Shown piece after piece: positions 33,767 to 41,796 of a stretch of DNA of 59,183 nucleotides. The notes beneath the pieces were generated by a model. It was not told the origin of the DNA. It did no database searches and was given only the letters and a program-made list of their open reading frames with translations. Source of the DNA: a virus. The translations under genes and the position numbers were made by a program. Location of the stretch: positions 1 to 59,183 of the IMG/VR virus record IMGVR_UViG_3300046791_000370, one strand, 5' to 3'. Every line of letters starts with the position of its first letter. Positions within the stretch are counted from its first letter, which is position 1.

Positions 33767-34617
33767 AGGCAATCGTCAAGCCGCACAAGATCGCGTTCTG
33801 CCGCGTCGACTTCTTCAACGAAGCGACCGGCGCGTTCGTGGCCGGCTACACGAACCTGGACTACACCGAGGACTTCGACGGGAACACCTACACGTCCGTG
33901 CCGCGGATGAAGGTCGAGTTCGGGGCCAACACCGGCTCGATCGATCCGGACGCGCACGACACCATCGTCCGGATTCCCCTGGTGGATGACACGCTCCGCA
34001 AGCTGACCTATGGCGGCCCGATCAAAAACCTCATTATCAGGGTGCGCGAAGTTATTCGTGGATTGAAACCGGGTGAGAACACTTCCATCCTTACCTGGAC
34101 GTGGGGCAAGGCGATCAAATACGTCAAGGACCGGCCCAAGCGCGGCTGGGTCGAGTGGCTCGTGCGCCCGGACAAGGGCGAATACGACAAGCCGACCGGG
34201 CTAATCTGCGCGGGCCAGTGCTCGAACGCGCTCTTCACCCCGCCCTGCGGTCGACAGGGTTCCTATGGCCCGGCCAAGAACGACGAGCAGCGCACGGCCT
34301 TCTCTCTAGCCGTCGATCGTCAGCTTCTGATCGTCGATGATTACTCTGCGATCTCCTCACCGAAGACGTTCCGACGCGGCTCTGTGGAGTTCGACGGCGC
34401 GAACGTCTTGATCAGTGACTGGGATGAGGGCGATCCGAATCGCTTCCTGCTCGCCGAGTCCGTGAGCCAGGACTGGGTCGGGCAGAACCTGGTGCTCGTG
34501 CCGGGTTGCAACCGCTCGATCGAAGCCTGCCGTCTCCAGTGGAACAACGAAGCTCGCGCGAACATGGGCGGCTACTCGATGCCGACCGAGAATCCGCAGC
34601 TCAACCCGGACCGATGA
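33763..34617 (+). CDS. DUF2163-family tail tip protein (GTA gp13-like)
   Basis: A 284-residue protein. N-terminal CRVDFFNEATGAFVAGYTN, then DLDYTEDFDGNTYTS-type strands, a CAGQC...PPCG cysteine set (about 146-160) and the C-terminal LVPGCNRSIEACRLQWNN motif are characteristic of the DUF2163/phage BR0599 family found before the NlpC/P60 peptidase in GTA-type tails. The paired cysteines may bind an Fe-S cluster, as reported for related tail hubs. ATGA coupling on both sides. Confidence 0.75.
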   Translation: MKAIVKPHKIAFCRVDFFNEATGAFVAGYTNLDYTEDFDGNTYTSVPRMKVEFGANTGSIDPDAHDTIVRIPLVDDTLRKLTYGGPIKNLIIRVREVIRGLKPGENTSILTWTWGKAIKYVKDRPKRGWVEWLVRPDKGEYDKPTGLICAGQCSNALFTPPCGRQGSYGPAKNDEQRTAFSLAVDRQLLIVDDYSAISSPKTFRRGSVEFDGANVLISDWDEGDPNRFLLAESVSQDWVGQNLVLVPGCNRSIEACRLQWNNEARANMGGYSMPTENPQLNPDR

Positions 34618-35123
34618 TCCATCACATCAGTCTGGACGTGCTCGGGTATCACTGGGCGCCGATCGACCCGGTGGCCGCGGGCAAGCTCCGGCGCGTTCTC
34701 CAGGAGTGGGAGGACACGCCCTACATGAGCGGAGCCGCGATCCCGGGCGAGGGTGTGGACTGCATCCACTACGGCGGCTCCTGCATGTGTAAGCTCCGCG
34801 GCTGGCCGGTCACGAAGATGGCCCGGCTCCCGCAGGACTTCTCGATGAACAACCGGCTCGGGGCCATGCGCGTCATGCACCAGATGCGGCGCACGTTCCC
34901 GGCGCACTACACGGTCCGCGACGGCGTCTGCCCCGCGGGCTCCGTCATGATCGTCGCCCCGACCGGCGGCGGGCCCGGCCACTGGCGCTTCGTCGGCGCC
35001 GACCGGAACACGATCTGGGAAGCCGGCGCGCTCGGGGTGCAGCGCTACGGCTGGAGCCTGGACGTTGCGAACTTCACCATCGTCCGTGTCTATGCCTTTT
35101 CCGATATGGAGACCTGGGTATGA
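34614..35123 (+). CDS. NlpC/P60-type tail peptidase (GTA gp14-like)
   Basis: A 169-residue protein starting in ATGA overlap. Cys50 in GEGVDCIHYGG and a His near 123 in GGGPGHWRFVG are the catalytic Cys and His of NlpC/P60 cysteine peptidases. Located at the tail tip, such enzymes cut peptidoglycan stem peptides as the phage injects DNA. Extra cysteines (CMCK) follow the active Cys. It overlaps the hub gene by 4 bases. Confidence 0.8.
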   Translation: MIHHISLDVLGYHWAPIDPVAAGKLRRVLQEWEDTPYMSGAAIPGEGVDCIHYGGSCMCKLRGWPVTKMARLPQDFSMNNRLGAMRVMHQMRRTFPAHYTVRDGVCPAGSVMIVAPTGGGPGHWRFVGADRNTIWEAGALGVQRYGWSLDVANFTIVRVYAFSDMETWV

Positions 35124-37969
35124 TGACTTTCATTTCCTGGCTGCCTCTTCTCATGGCCGCGACGGCGTGGCTGAGCGAATGGCACAGACTCTACCCGTTA
35201 CCGGACGTCAAGGCGCCGCGTGGGCGCGAGGCCGAGGGTGGCTGGATGGTCGCGATCGGCGCGGTCATCTCCATCGGGGCCGCAGTCGTAAGCGGATATC
35301 TGCTCCGCAAGAAGCTCAACAAACTACAGAACGGGGATGGCCCGACAACCCTGACCTTGCGCGGCGCGCGGCTGACCTATATCGTGGGCATCGCGCAGTC
35401 CCAGTCCGTGTTCGGCTGGGCGGGCAATCGAGTGACGGCCAAGGAGCGGCCGAAGAACGGCAAGAAGGGCAGCACCTTCGCCGCGCTCACGCCGAAGCAG
35501 ACGGTCTACTTCGAGGATGGATGGCATCAGTTGTGCGTCGGCCCGGCCCGCCGGCTGCTCCAGATCAAGCAGAACGGCGCGATCATCTTCCAGGGCCCGA
35601 TCACGCCCGACTCGCATCCGTCGGGCTCGACGGTCGACCTCGGGCACGAGGGCTCGTTCCGGATCTTCTGGGGTGAGGAACTCCAGCCGGTCAACACCTA
35701 CCTGGGCGCGGTGGACAAGGTCGGGATCACGAGCGCGTGGCCCTACCGCACCTACATCGAGTGGCGCCGCAAGAGGCTGGGCCCCAAGACGAACTGGGAC
35801 AACCTGGAATACGTCCTGGACGTCGAGCCGAACGCCGCCGCGACGACGATCGCGGGCCTGACGGGCAATGGCTACATCGAGCCGACCCGGACCCTGAGCG
35901 GCCCGGAGAAGGACATCTATGCGGTCGTCAACGGAATCGCGGGCACCGGCAAGATCACCTTCATCGGGGACGTGTCCCTGATCTTCAAGCCGTCCCTGCT
36001 GGCGCGGTTGGCCGGGAACGCGGCGCCCGATGCCGACTACCACGTGCTGAAGTCGATCGTCTACAAGGTCGTGCTCGTGGCTGCGCGTCCGCCTTACACC
36101 AACGGCCCGAACGATCCGGGGGCGGCCGAGGTCAGCGAGATCCGCACGGACGTCTACTTCACGAGCACGCTCTCGGGCCTGGACGCGACCGGCACCTTGC
36201 AGGTCTACGTGGACGCCGAGGATGACGGCTACAACCCGGCGCACCTGATCGCGCACATGCTCTTCACCGAGGCGCCGCAGGGTCTGGCCCGGAACCCGGC
36301 CTACTACGACCTGCCCTCGCTCCAGGCGTTCGAGGCCCTGGCCATCGCGGAGGACTCGCGCTGCGTGGCCTATGGTAACAATGGAACGCCGTTCGAAAAA
36401 ATCTTGGGCGGCATCATGACGGACATGGGCCTGATGATGCCCGTCGACCAGAACACTGGGCTCCTCCGGTTCGTGTCCGTGCGGCCCGCCGAGGACATCG
36501 AGAGCCTGCCCCTGATCCGCCGCGAGGCCATCATCTCGAACACGATCGAGATCGAGCGGCAGCTCCAGGGGCGCTTCGCAGACGAGATGGCCTTCATCTT
36601 CTCGAACCGCGAGCGGCAGTTCGCCGACGATCCGATCCTCTACACGAACGACGGCCAGTTCGCCGCGCATGAGGAGCACGCGAACACGCGGACGACCCAG
36701 ATCGAGTCGACCTACCACTTCGGGACGGCCCTGCGGATCGCCGGCCGGCGCTCGAACGAAGACCTGAGCCCGAACTCGGGCATCGGGATCGACACGAAGG
36801 GCGAGGCCCGGACGCTCTATCCCGGCCTGCTGCTGCGGATCGAGGATCTGGACATGCTCAAGCGCCTGATGGCCGTCAAGCCCGACTCCAAGTCGGACCT
36901 GGTCCGGCTGGAGGGCATCGCCGACAACTATGGCGCTGCGCTCGGCGACACGACCATCGATCCGTTCGGCGGCTCGGGTGAGGTCGAGCCCAGCGAGGTC
37001 GACATCTTCGTGGGCCTGATCGAAGTCCCCGAGGCGGTGCCCGAGTATGAGGGCCAGCCCACGATCCTGGTCGAGCGCATCCGCGCGAACGCTAGCATCC
37101 GCGGTGCGGGCATCTTCTCCTCGTTTGATAACATTGCCTACGACAACCAGGGTTCCGACGACGATCTGGCCTCGGGCGGAGACCTGCTCCAGGCCATCCC
37201 GATCGACGCTCTGGACTACCTGGAAGAAGGCCCGTCTTTCCAAGCGTTGGGCGTGGATATCGGCTCAATGCCTGACTTTTCAGGCGATACGTCGAGCTGG
37301 TTGTCGGCCCGCTTCATGGCGTTGATCGGCGAGGAACTCTTCGCCGTCCGCAACCTGACCGCGCTGGGCGGCGGGGTTTACCGCATCGACGGGCTGATCC
37401 GTGCGCAATACGACACGCGCCGCGCCCGCCACGAAATCGGGGACAAGGTCATCTTGTTCCGCCGTGACTCGGGGTTCCCTATCCAGGATACGCGCCTGGT
37501 CCCGGGCACGCTCTTCTACGTCAAGGCCCTGCCGTTCGCGGCCACCGCGCTCTCGCTGGGCGCCGTCGCGCCGGTCGGACTCGGGCTCTACGGCAAGGGC
37601 ATCCGGCCTCCGCGCCCGGGCAAGCCCGAGGCCACGACCCTGCGCTCGTCCTACCACTCGGGCGAGGACACGACCTTCACCTGGGGCTACTTCACCCCGC
37701 GGACCCGCACGGTCGGCGCGGGCGTCTACCCGGCCGGCGCGGTCGTGGCTGAGATCCCGGCCGAGGGCGACTTCGTCCTGGAAATCCTGGACGATATGGA
37801 CGTCGTGGTCCGCACGGAGTATCCTCCTCTGGCAACGTTCCTCTACACGAACGCTGACCTCGTGACCGACTTCGGCGGTGAGCCCGCCTCCTACCAGATC
37901 CGCATCTACCAGCGCCGGGACGGCTATGTGTCCTTTGCCGGCGATACCCGAGTGATGGTGAAAACATGA
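35120..37969 (+). CDS. tail tip hub / host-specificity protein (GTA gp15-like)
   Basis: A 949-residue protein in ATGA overlap with the peptidase gene. It starts with a short hydrophobic segment (ISWLPLLMAATAWL) and a second one at about 43-60, as in TipJ/gp15 proteins. The middle is a phage hub fold rich in WRRKR, FEALAIAEDSRC and tail-hub-like strands. The C-terminus has fibronectin-like strands (EATTLRSSYHSGEDTTFTWG). It forms the central baseplate cone and probably contacts the receptor. Confidence 0.75.
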   Translation: MMTFISWLPLLMAATAWLSEWHRLYPLPDVKAPRGREAEGGWMVAIGAVISIGAAVVSGYLLRKKLNKLQNGDGPTTLTLRGARLTYIVGIAQSQSVFGWAGNRVTAKERPKNGKKGSTFAALTPKQTVYFEDGWHQLCVGPARRLLQIKQNGAIIFQGPITPDSHPSGSTVDLGHEGSFRIFWGEELQPVNTYLGAVDKVGITSAWPYRTYIEWRRKRLGPKTNWDNLEYVLDVEPNAAATTIAGLTGNGYIEPTRTLSGPEKDIYAVVNGIAGTGKITFIGDVSLIFKPSLLARLAGNAAPDADYHVLKSIVYKVVLVAARPPYTNGPNDPGAAEVSEIRTDVYFTSTLSGLDATGTLQVYVDAEDDGYNPAHLIAHMLFTEAPQGLARNPAYYDLPSLQAFEALAIAEDSRCVAYGNNGTPFEKILGGIMTDMGLMMPVDQNTGLLRFVSVRPAEDIESLPLIRREAIISNTIEIERQLQGRFADEMAFIFSNRERQFADDPILYTNDGQFAAHEEHANTRTTQIESTYHFGTALRIAGRRSNEDLSPNSGIGIDTKGEARTLYPGLLLRIEDLDMLKRLMAVKPDSKSDLVRLEGIADNYGAALGDTTIDPFGGSGEVEPSEVDIFVGLIEVPEAVPEYEGQPTILVERIRANASIRGAGIFSSFDNIAYDNQGSDDDLASGGDLLQAIPIDALDYLEEGPSFQALGVDIGSMPDFSGDTSSWLSARFMALIGEELFAVRNLTALGGGVYRIDGLIRAQYDTRRARHEIGDKVILFRRDSGFPIQDTRLVPGTLFYVKALPFAATALSLGAVAPVGLGLYGKGIRPPRPGKPEATTLRSSYHSGEDTTFTWGYFTPRTRTVGAGVYPAGAVVAEIPAEGDFVLEILDDMDVVVRTEYPPLATFLYTNADLVTDFGGEPASYQIRIYQRRDGYVSFAGDTRVMVKT

Positions 37970-38514
37970 CCCGCTCTGAACGCACTCCAGTGGACGTCGG
38001 CCAGGTGAACTGGCAGTCCTTCATGAACGGCAACTTCCAGAAGTTGTTCGACCTGCCGTTCCCCATGGCGATCCTCGGCGGCGAGGGTGGCGGCGGCCTA
38101 GACGAGGGCGATCTCCAGGCGCAGTATGCGGCGGCCGACTTCAACGCCTCCGACATCCTGGTCATGCACTCGGGCGCGAGCGGCTACGACAACTCGGATC
38201 CGATCCAATACAAGTCCGACGGGTCGAGCTGGCGCGGCGCTCAGGCGCAGGCCCAGGTCTTCCGCACGATCAGCGCGCTCGCGACCCAGGGAGACGAGAC
38301 GATCATGGTCGCGACCGGTGCGGGTGGGCACAACCTGAACCTGTCGGCGACAACCTTCGGCAAGCGCCGGGTCTGGTTCTTCCGCAACAACTCGGCCGGC
38401 ACCGTCACGCTGGTCCCTAGCTCGGGCAACATCAACGGAGCCGGCTCGCTCGGAGTGTTGACTTTGACTGCGGTCACGGTCATCTTCGACGGGACCGACT
38501 TCTGGACGGTCTGA
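37966..38514 (+). CDS. putative tail fibre / receptor-binding protein
   Basis: A 182-residue protein after the hub gene. The N-terminus (VNWQSFMNGNFQKLFDLP) and a Gly-rich hinge (ILGGEGGGGLDEGD) are followed by a beta-rich C-terminal domain (TIMVATGAGGHNLNLSAT ... VTVIFDGTDFWTV). That strand pattern with a terminal FDGTxWxxV is common in phage fibre tips. It would bind the host surface. Confidence 0.65.
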   Translation: MTRSERTPVDVGQVNWQSFMNGNFQKLFDLPFPMAILGGEGGGGLDEGDLQAQYAAADFNASDILVMHSGASGYDNSDPIQYKSDGSSWRGAQAQAQVFRTISALATQGDETIMVATGAGGHNLNLSATTFGKRRVWFFRNNSAGTVTLVPSSGNINGAGSLGVLTLTAVTVIFDGTDFWTV

Positions 38515-38860
38515 TGCGCGGGCCGCTGACCACCAAGGCCCTGCGCGAGCTGAGACGCTGGCTCCCGGCTTGGTGGCCGATCGAGGTCCGCTTCCTGAAG
38601 CAGGTCATCTTGGACGGTGACCGGGTCAAGGGCCTCAGCTACCCGGTCGAGAAGAAGGGCAAGATCGTGAGCTTCCGGATCGACCTGGAGCGCGGCATCG
38701 CCGACACCCACCTGTGGGAGATCCTGGCGCACGAGTGGGCGCACGTCCTGGCCTGGCAGCCGGACGACTCGGCCATGGAGGAAACGCATCACAACGGGAC
38801 GTGGGCACGATCTACGCCCGGTGCTACCGGACGGCCTACGAGGGCTCGCGCGGGACCTGA
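38514..38860 (+). CDS. zincin-like metallopeptidase with probable frameshift
   Basis: The first ~97 residues include LAHEWAHVLAW, a zincin HExxH site, and a downstream HHNGTW that would supply a third ligand. After TGG at 38802 the frame runs on as low-complexity sequence to 39281, across the next lipoprotein gene. A -1 shift at that point instead gives GTIYARCYRTAYEGSRG and a stop at 38860, which looks like a natural C-terminus. So the gene carries an indel, a sequencing error or a programmed shift. The zinc-binding residues lie before the shift. Role unknown; possibly lysis or envelope entry. Confidence 0.6.
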
Positions 38861-38863
38861 TTT

Positions 38864-38880
38864 AGGCCGCCCGCGGGCCT
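38864..38880 (+). terminator. hairpin AGGCC-7-GGCCT
   Basis: Lies between the corrected end of the metallopeptidase gene and the next promoter. Five GC-rich pairs, no T-run. It could end the tail transcript. Confidence 0.35.
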
Positions 38881-38886
38881 CCTGTG

Positions 38887-38895
38887 TGGTAGACT
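38887..38895 (+). promoter_or_regulatory. extended -10 promoter TGGTAGACT
   Basis: TGG plus TAGACT ends 6 bases before the ATG at 38902. Same leaderless geometry as at 25447 and 44099. It implies that the metallopeptidase frame does not truly continue through here. Confidence 0.7.
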
Positions 38896-38901
38896 GCCAG
38901 G

Positions 38902-39324
38902 ATGAAGAACCTCCTGACTGCGTTCCTCCTGACCGTCGCCCTGACCTTGTTCGGGTGCATGGTCCCTCCGTCCAGCAAGGGCCCTGCGGGTGCCCAGGAC
39001 GCCCCTGTAGCGCTCCAGCCGGGCGCCCTGCTCGACAAGCTGATCGACGGCCTAGGCAAGGCCCACGAGATCACGCTGGGCCTGGCGACCTACAAGCAGG
39101 ATCTGGCCGGTCTGAAGGCCCAGGCTTTCGCGGCGGCCGACACGAACAAGGACGGCGTCCTGAGCGACCTGGAGAAGCCCGCGATGGTCTCCGGCCTCTC
39201 CCTGCTGGTCCTGAACTACCTACGCTCCAAGTCGCGCAAGGAGCTGTCGGCCAAGGTGGACGAGAAGGTCGACGAGGATGACGTCAAGAGGCTGGTGGCC
39301 GAAGCGCTGCGGGCCAAGCCGTGA
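38902..39324 (+). CDS. lipoprotein with EF-hand-like loop
   Basis: A 140-residue protein with a lipoprotein signal (MKNLLTAFLLTVALTLFGC, Cys19 as the lipidated residue). Residues 80-91 read DTNKDGVLSDLE, matching the EF-hand calcium loop (D-x-N-x-D-G-x5-E). The C-terminal ~45 residues are charged and helical. It is placed between the tail genes and other envelope proteins, so it may be part of a lysis or exclusion set. Likely leaderless. Confidence 0.75.
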   Translation: MKNLLTAFLLTVALTLFGCMVPPSSKGPAGAQDAPVALQPGALLDKLIDGLGKAHEITLGLATYKQDLAGLKAQAFAAADTNKDGVLSDLEKPAMVSGLSLLVLNYLRSKSRKELSAKVDEKVDEDDVKRLVAEALRAKP

Positions 39325-39491
39325 AACGGGGTCGGGCACTCCTGCTGCTAGCCCTGCTCGGGCTCGCGGGCTGCATCGGGATGCCGCGCACCACTGAAGT
39401 CCTGCTCCCGGTCGCTCCCGAGATTCCACAAGCGGTCATCGACGACATCCGCATGTGGCGCGACCTGGTGATCTCACTCGTCGCCTGGTGA
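39321..39491 (+). CDS. small lipoprotein (possible o-spanin)
   Basis: A 56-residue protein from GTG in GTGA overlap with the preceding lipoprotein. After the basic start VKRGR comes LLLLALLGLAGC, a clear lipobox with Cys18. The remaining ~38 residues include Pro and an amphipathic stretch. Small outer-membrane lipoproteins near lysis genes are often o-spanins. No partner i-spanin is certain, though the membrane protein at 39495 is next. Confidence 0.65.
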   Translation: MKRGRALLLLALLGLAGCIGMPRTTEVLLPVAPEIPQAVIDDIRMWRDLVISLVAW

Positions 39492-39494
39492 CGT

Positions 39495-39713
39495 ATGGCG
39501 GGAGAGCAAGAAAGTGTCCCGGTTCGCTTGGCTCGCATGGAGACCAAGCTAGATGGCCTGATCGAGACAGTGAAGGACTTGCAGCCTCACGAGAAGCGGC
39601 TGACGAAGATCGAGACCAAGTTCAAGGTCATGTGGTCCTCGGCCAAGTTCCTGACGGTCACGATCGTCGGGCTTGCGATCGAGCGAGGGTGGCACTACCT
39701 GTCGGGTCGGTGA
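39495..39713 (+). CDS. XhlA-like coiled-coil membrane protein
   Basis: A 72-residue protein: charged helix with heptads (LARMETKLDGLIETVKDLQ) followed by one membrane segment near the C-terminus (FLTVTIVGLAIERGW). This is the layout of XhlA/hemolysin-like phage lysis proteins. It could be the holin or part of the spanin system. No canonical endolysin lies nearby. Confidence 0.6.
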   Translation: MAGEQESVPVRLARMETKLDGLIETVKDLQPHEKRLTKIETKFKVMWSSAKFLTVTIVGLAIERGWHYLSGR

Positions 39714-39716
39714 CCT

Positions 39717-40259
39717 GTGACCTCTCCATCGCACTACGCGGCGAATCCCGAGAGCTTCTGGCGCTGGTGCTGGCCGCGTGAGCTGACGCAGGAGGAGCGT
39801 GACCTACTCCTCGCCCTGAAGTCCAACTACCGGCGCTGGAGTTATCGCGACATCGCGCCCGAGGGCCGCGAGCGCATCTTCGCCGAGGCCATGATCTGGA
39901 AGCTGCTCACGAACACGAAGAGCGCCGTGATCTGGCCCCTGATCGGCACGGCCAATGATGTCATTTTCTACGACACGATCAAGAAGGCGGCCAACGACAG
40001 CCAGCAGTCTTTTGTCCGAAGCACGTTCTCTTTTGTGGACAGGCGCTTGGCGATCGGCCGGCACTTCCCGGCCAGCGTCCTGAGCGGCTTCCCGCTGGCG
40101 GAGTCCGAGCTGGCCACCATGCAGAACACGTTCGAGGGGCCGATCATGGCCCTGATCCCGCATTTCGATTCAACCCCAACTTCGCTCATCAGGCTTTTCT
40201 GTAGTAAGCTCCAGGGGCCGAACGTCCAGATGGTCGTCGGCTCCAACCAAACATCATGA
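39717..40259 (+). CDS. hypothetical protein
   Basis: A 180-residue protein from GTG, ending in ATGA overlap with the phosphoesterase gene. It has an aromatic/Arg-rich N-terminus (ESFWRWCWPRELTQEERDLLLALKS, in parts) resembling small phage terminase-associated or structural proteins, and a helical centre. The gene order gives no firm role. Confidence 0.55.
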   Translation: MTSPSHYAANPESFWRWCWPRELTQEERDLLLALKSNYRRWSYRDIAPEGRERIFAEAMIWKLLTNTKSAVIWPLIGTANDVIFYDTIKKAANDSQQSFVRSTFSFVDRRLAIGRHFPASVLSGFPLAESELATMQNTFEGPIMALIPHFDSTPTSLIRLFCSKLQGPNVQMVVGSNQTS

Positions 40260-41530
40260 AATGGACTCAATCGACCCCGGGTGGCGGCTGGCGCGCTCGG
40301 GTCTGGCAGAACGGTCGCTACGTAGTCGGCCCGTCCTTGTTCGGCAAGGATGCGCGGGCGCGAGCGCACAAAATGGCCGAGGACATGCGCGCGGCCGAGC
40401 CCGCACCGGCCGACCCGATCGAGGAGGCCGAGGCCAACGCCCGGCCCGAGCTGTCGGGCGCCGAGCGCATCCTCCTGAACGAGAACCGGCGGCTCAAGCG
40501 CAAGCTCGCACACCGTGAAGGCTTCGACGCGATCATCTCGGCCCGGATCAGCGAGCTTTTCGCCGACATGGAGCTGAAGATCGTCCTGCCGCCGCCCGTC
40601 ACGCGCCCGAGCAAGATCAAGGGCCTGTGCATTGGCCACGTCCACATCACCGACACCCAGATCGGCAAGGTGACCAAGACCTATGATTCCAACATCGCTT
40701 ACTGGCGTCTCATGGAAATGGCCGAGTCCACCACCCGATACCTGCTTGTTCACAATGCCGAGCGCGGTATCCGCGAGCTGCACGTCCATTTCGGTGGGGA
40801 CATGGTCGAGGGCGAACTCATCTTCCCTCATCAGGCGCATCTGGTCGACTCTTGCGTCCTGGATCAGGCCACGCGCCACACCCCGACCATCCTCTCCGCG
40901 ATGGTCATCCATTGGCTACAGCATTTCGACCGAGTCAAGGTCTTCGCTGTCTCCGGAAACCATGGCCGCCCTGCGGGCAAGCATGACGGCAGCCATCCAA
41001 AGACGTCTTGGGATCGCGCTGCTTATCGGTTCACCAAGCAGCTAGTCGAGAACGCGATGCTCAAACAGGGCATCCCGGCCGCGAACCTTTCCTTCGACAT
41101 CGCCGAGAGCTTCTACCTCATCGACGAGATCGTGCCCGGCTACCCGATCCTCCTCACGCACGGGGACCTGATCAAGGGCGGCTCGACGGGCGGCATCCCG
41201 CTGACCAGCACGCAGCGCATGGTCCGGGGCTGGGCGGACGTCCTGCCCGAGTTCCGCGAGCTGCGGTTCGGGCACTTCCATCAAATCTTCAGCCTGGACG
41301 TCGGCAAGCGGAAGGCCATGTGCGGGGGCACGACCGAGTCCGACAACGCCTACGCGCTCGCGGAGCTGGCGAGCCAGTCCGAGCCGCGCCAGGTCGTGTC
41401 GATCTACCATCCAAAGTATGGCCGTGTGGCCGAGCTTATTGTGAAGCTCGAATACGGCTACCGGGAACGAGGCACCAAGCCGGATATGTTCGTCCTGGAA
41501 AAGTCAGCATCTGGCGCACCTGAAGGTTAG
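40256..41530 (+). CDS. calcineurin-like metallophosphoesterase
   Basis: A 424-residue protein. Residues ~120-330 hold the metallophosphoesterase motifs in order: GHVHITDTQIG, FGGDMVEGE, VSGNHGR, LTHGD and GHFH. These coordinate two metal ions. The N-terminal ~115 residues are helical and charged and may bind DNA or a partner. Possible roles are SbcD-like nuclease or nucleotide phosphatase. No Rad50/SbcC partner is visible. ATGA-coupled to the previous gene. Confidence 0.8.
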   Translation: MKWTQSTPGGGWRARVWQNGRYVVGPSLFGKDARARAHKMAEDMRAAEPAPADPIEEAEANARPELSGAERILLNENRRLKRKLAHREGFDAIISARISELFADMELKIVLPPPVTRPSKIKGLCIGHVHITDTQIGKVTKTYDSNIAYWRLMEMAESTTRYLLVHNAERGIRELHVHFGGDMVEGELIFPHQAHLVDSCVLDQATRHTPTILSAMVIHWLQHFDRVKVFAVSGNHGRPAGKHDGSHPKTSWDRAAYRFTKQLVENAMLKQGIPAANLSFDIAESFYLIDEIVPGYPILLTHGDLIKGGSTGGIPLTSTQRMVRGWADVLPEFRELRFGHFHQIFSLDVGKRKAMCGGTTESDNAYALAELASQSEPRQVVSIYHPKYGRVAELIVKLEYGYRERGTKPDMFVLEKSASGAPEG

Positions 41531-41535
41531 CAACC

Positions 41536-41796
41536 ATGATCAACTTCCTCCAAGCACCACGGGCCGGCCAATCCAACCCGTTCCGTCTCTCTGACCCCGC
41601 TGTGGCATCATCAGATGTCCGGGTCTTCTTCCGAGCCGATACCGGCAAGCTCGCTCAGGCCGACGTGCAGGTCGATGCCCAGGGCGAGGGCCAAGGCAGC
41701 GTCGACTTCCCGGCCGACTTCGGGAGCACGGCGACGGCGCACTACCAGCGCGGCCGGCTGTCGTCAGACGACATCGGCCCGTTCCAGCTCACCTAG
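41536..41796 (+). CDS. hypothetical small protein convergent with terminase
   Basis: An 86-residue protein with an AAGGTTAG site before the ATG. Polar, Gln/Asp-rich, beta-prone. Its TAG stop shares the CTAG palindrome with the terminase stop on the other strand, so the two genes converge with a 4-base overlap. No family recognised. Confidence 0.55.
   Translation: MINFLQAPRAGQSNPFRLSDPAVASSDVRVFFRADTGKLAQADVQVDAQGEGQGSVDFPADFGSTATAHYQRGRLSSDDIGPFQLT

Noticed and set aside
35324-37243. Long minus-strand ORF opposite the tail hub gene
   Set aside because: Antisense shadow with Arg/Leu/Gly-rich composition. The plus-strand hub is supported by order and start overlap.
38514-39281. Metallopeptidase frame read through to 39281
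   Set aside because: It would run across a hairpin, a strong promoter and most of a lipoprotein gene with low-complexity sequence.
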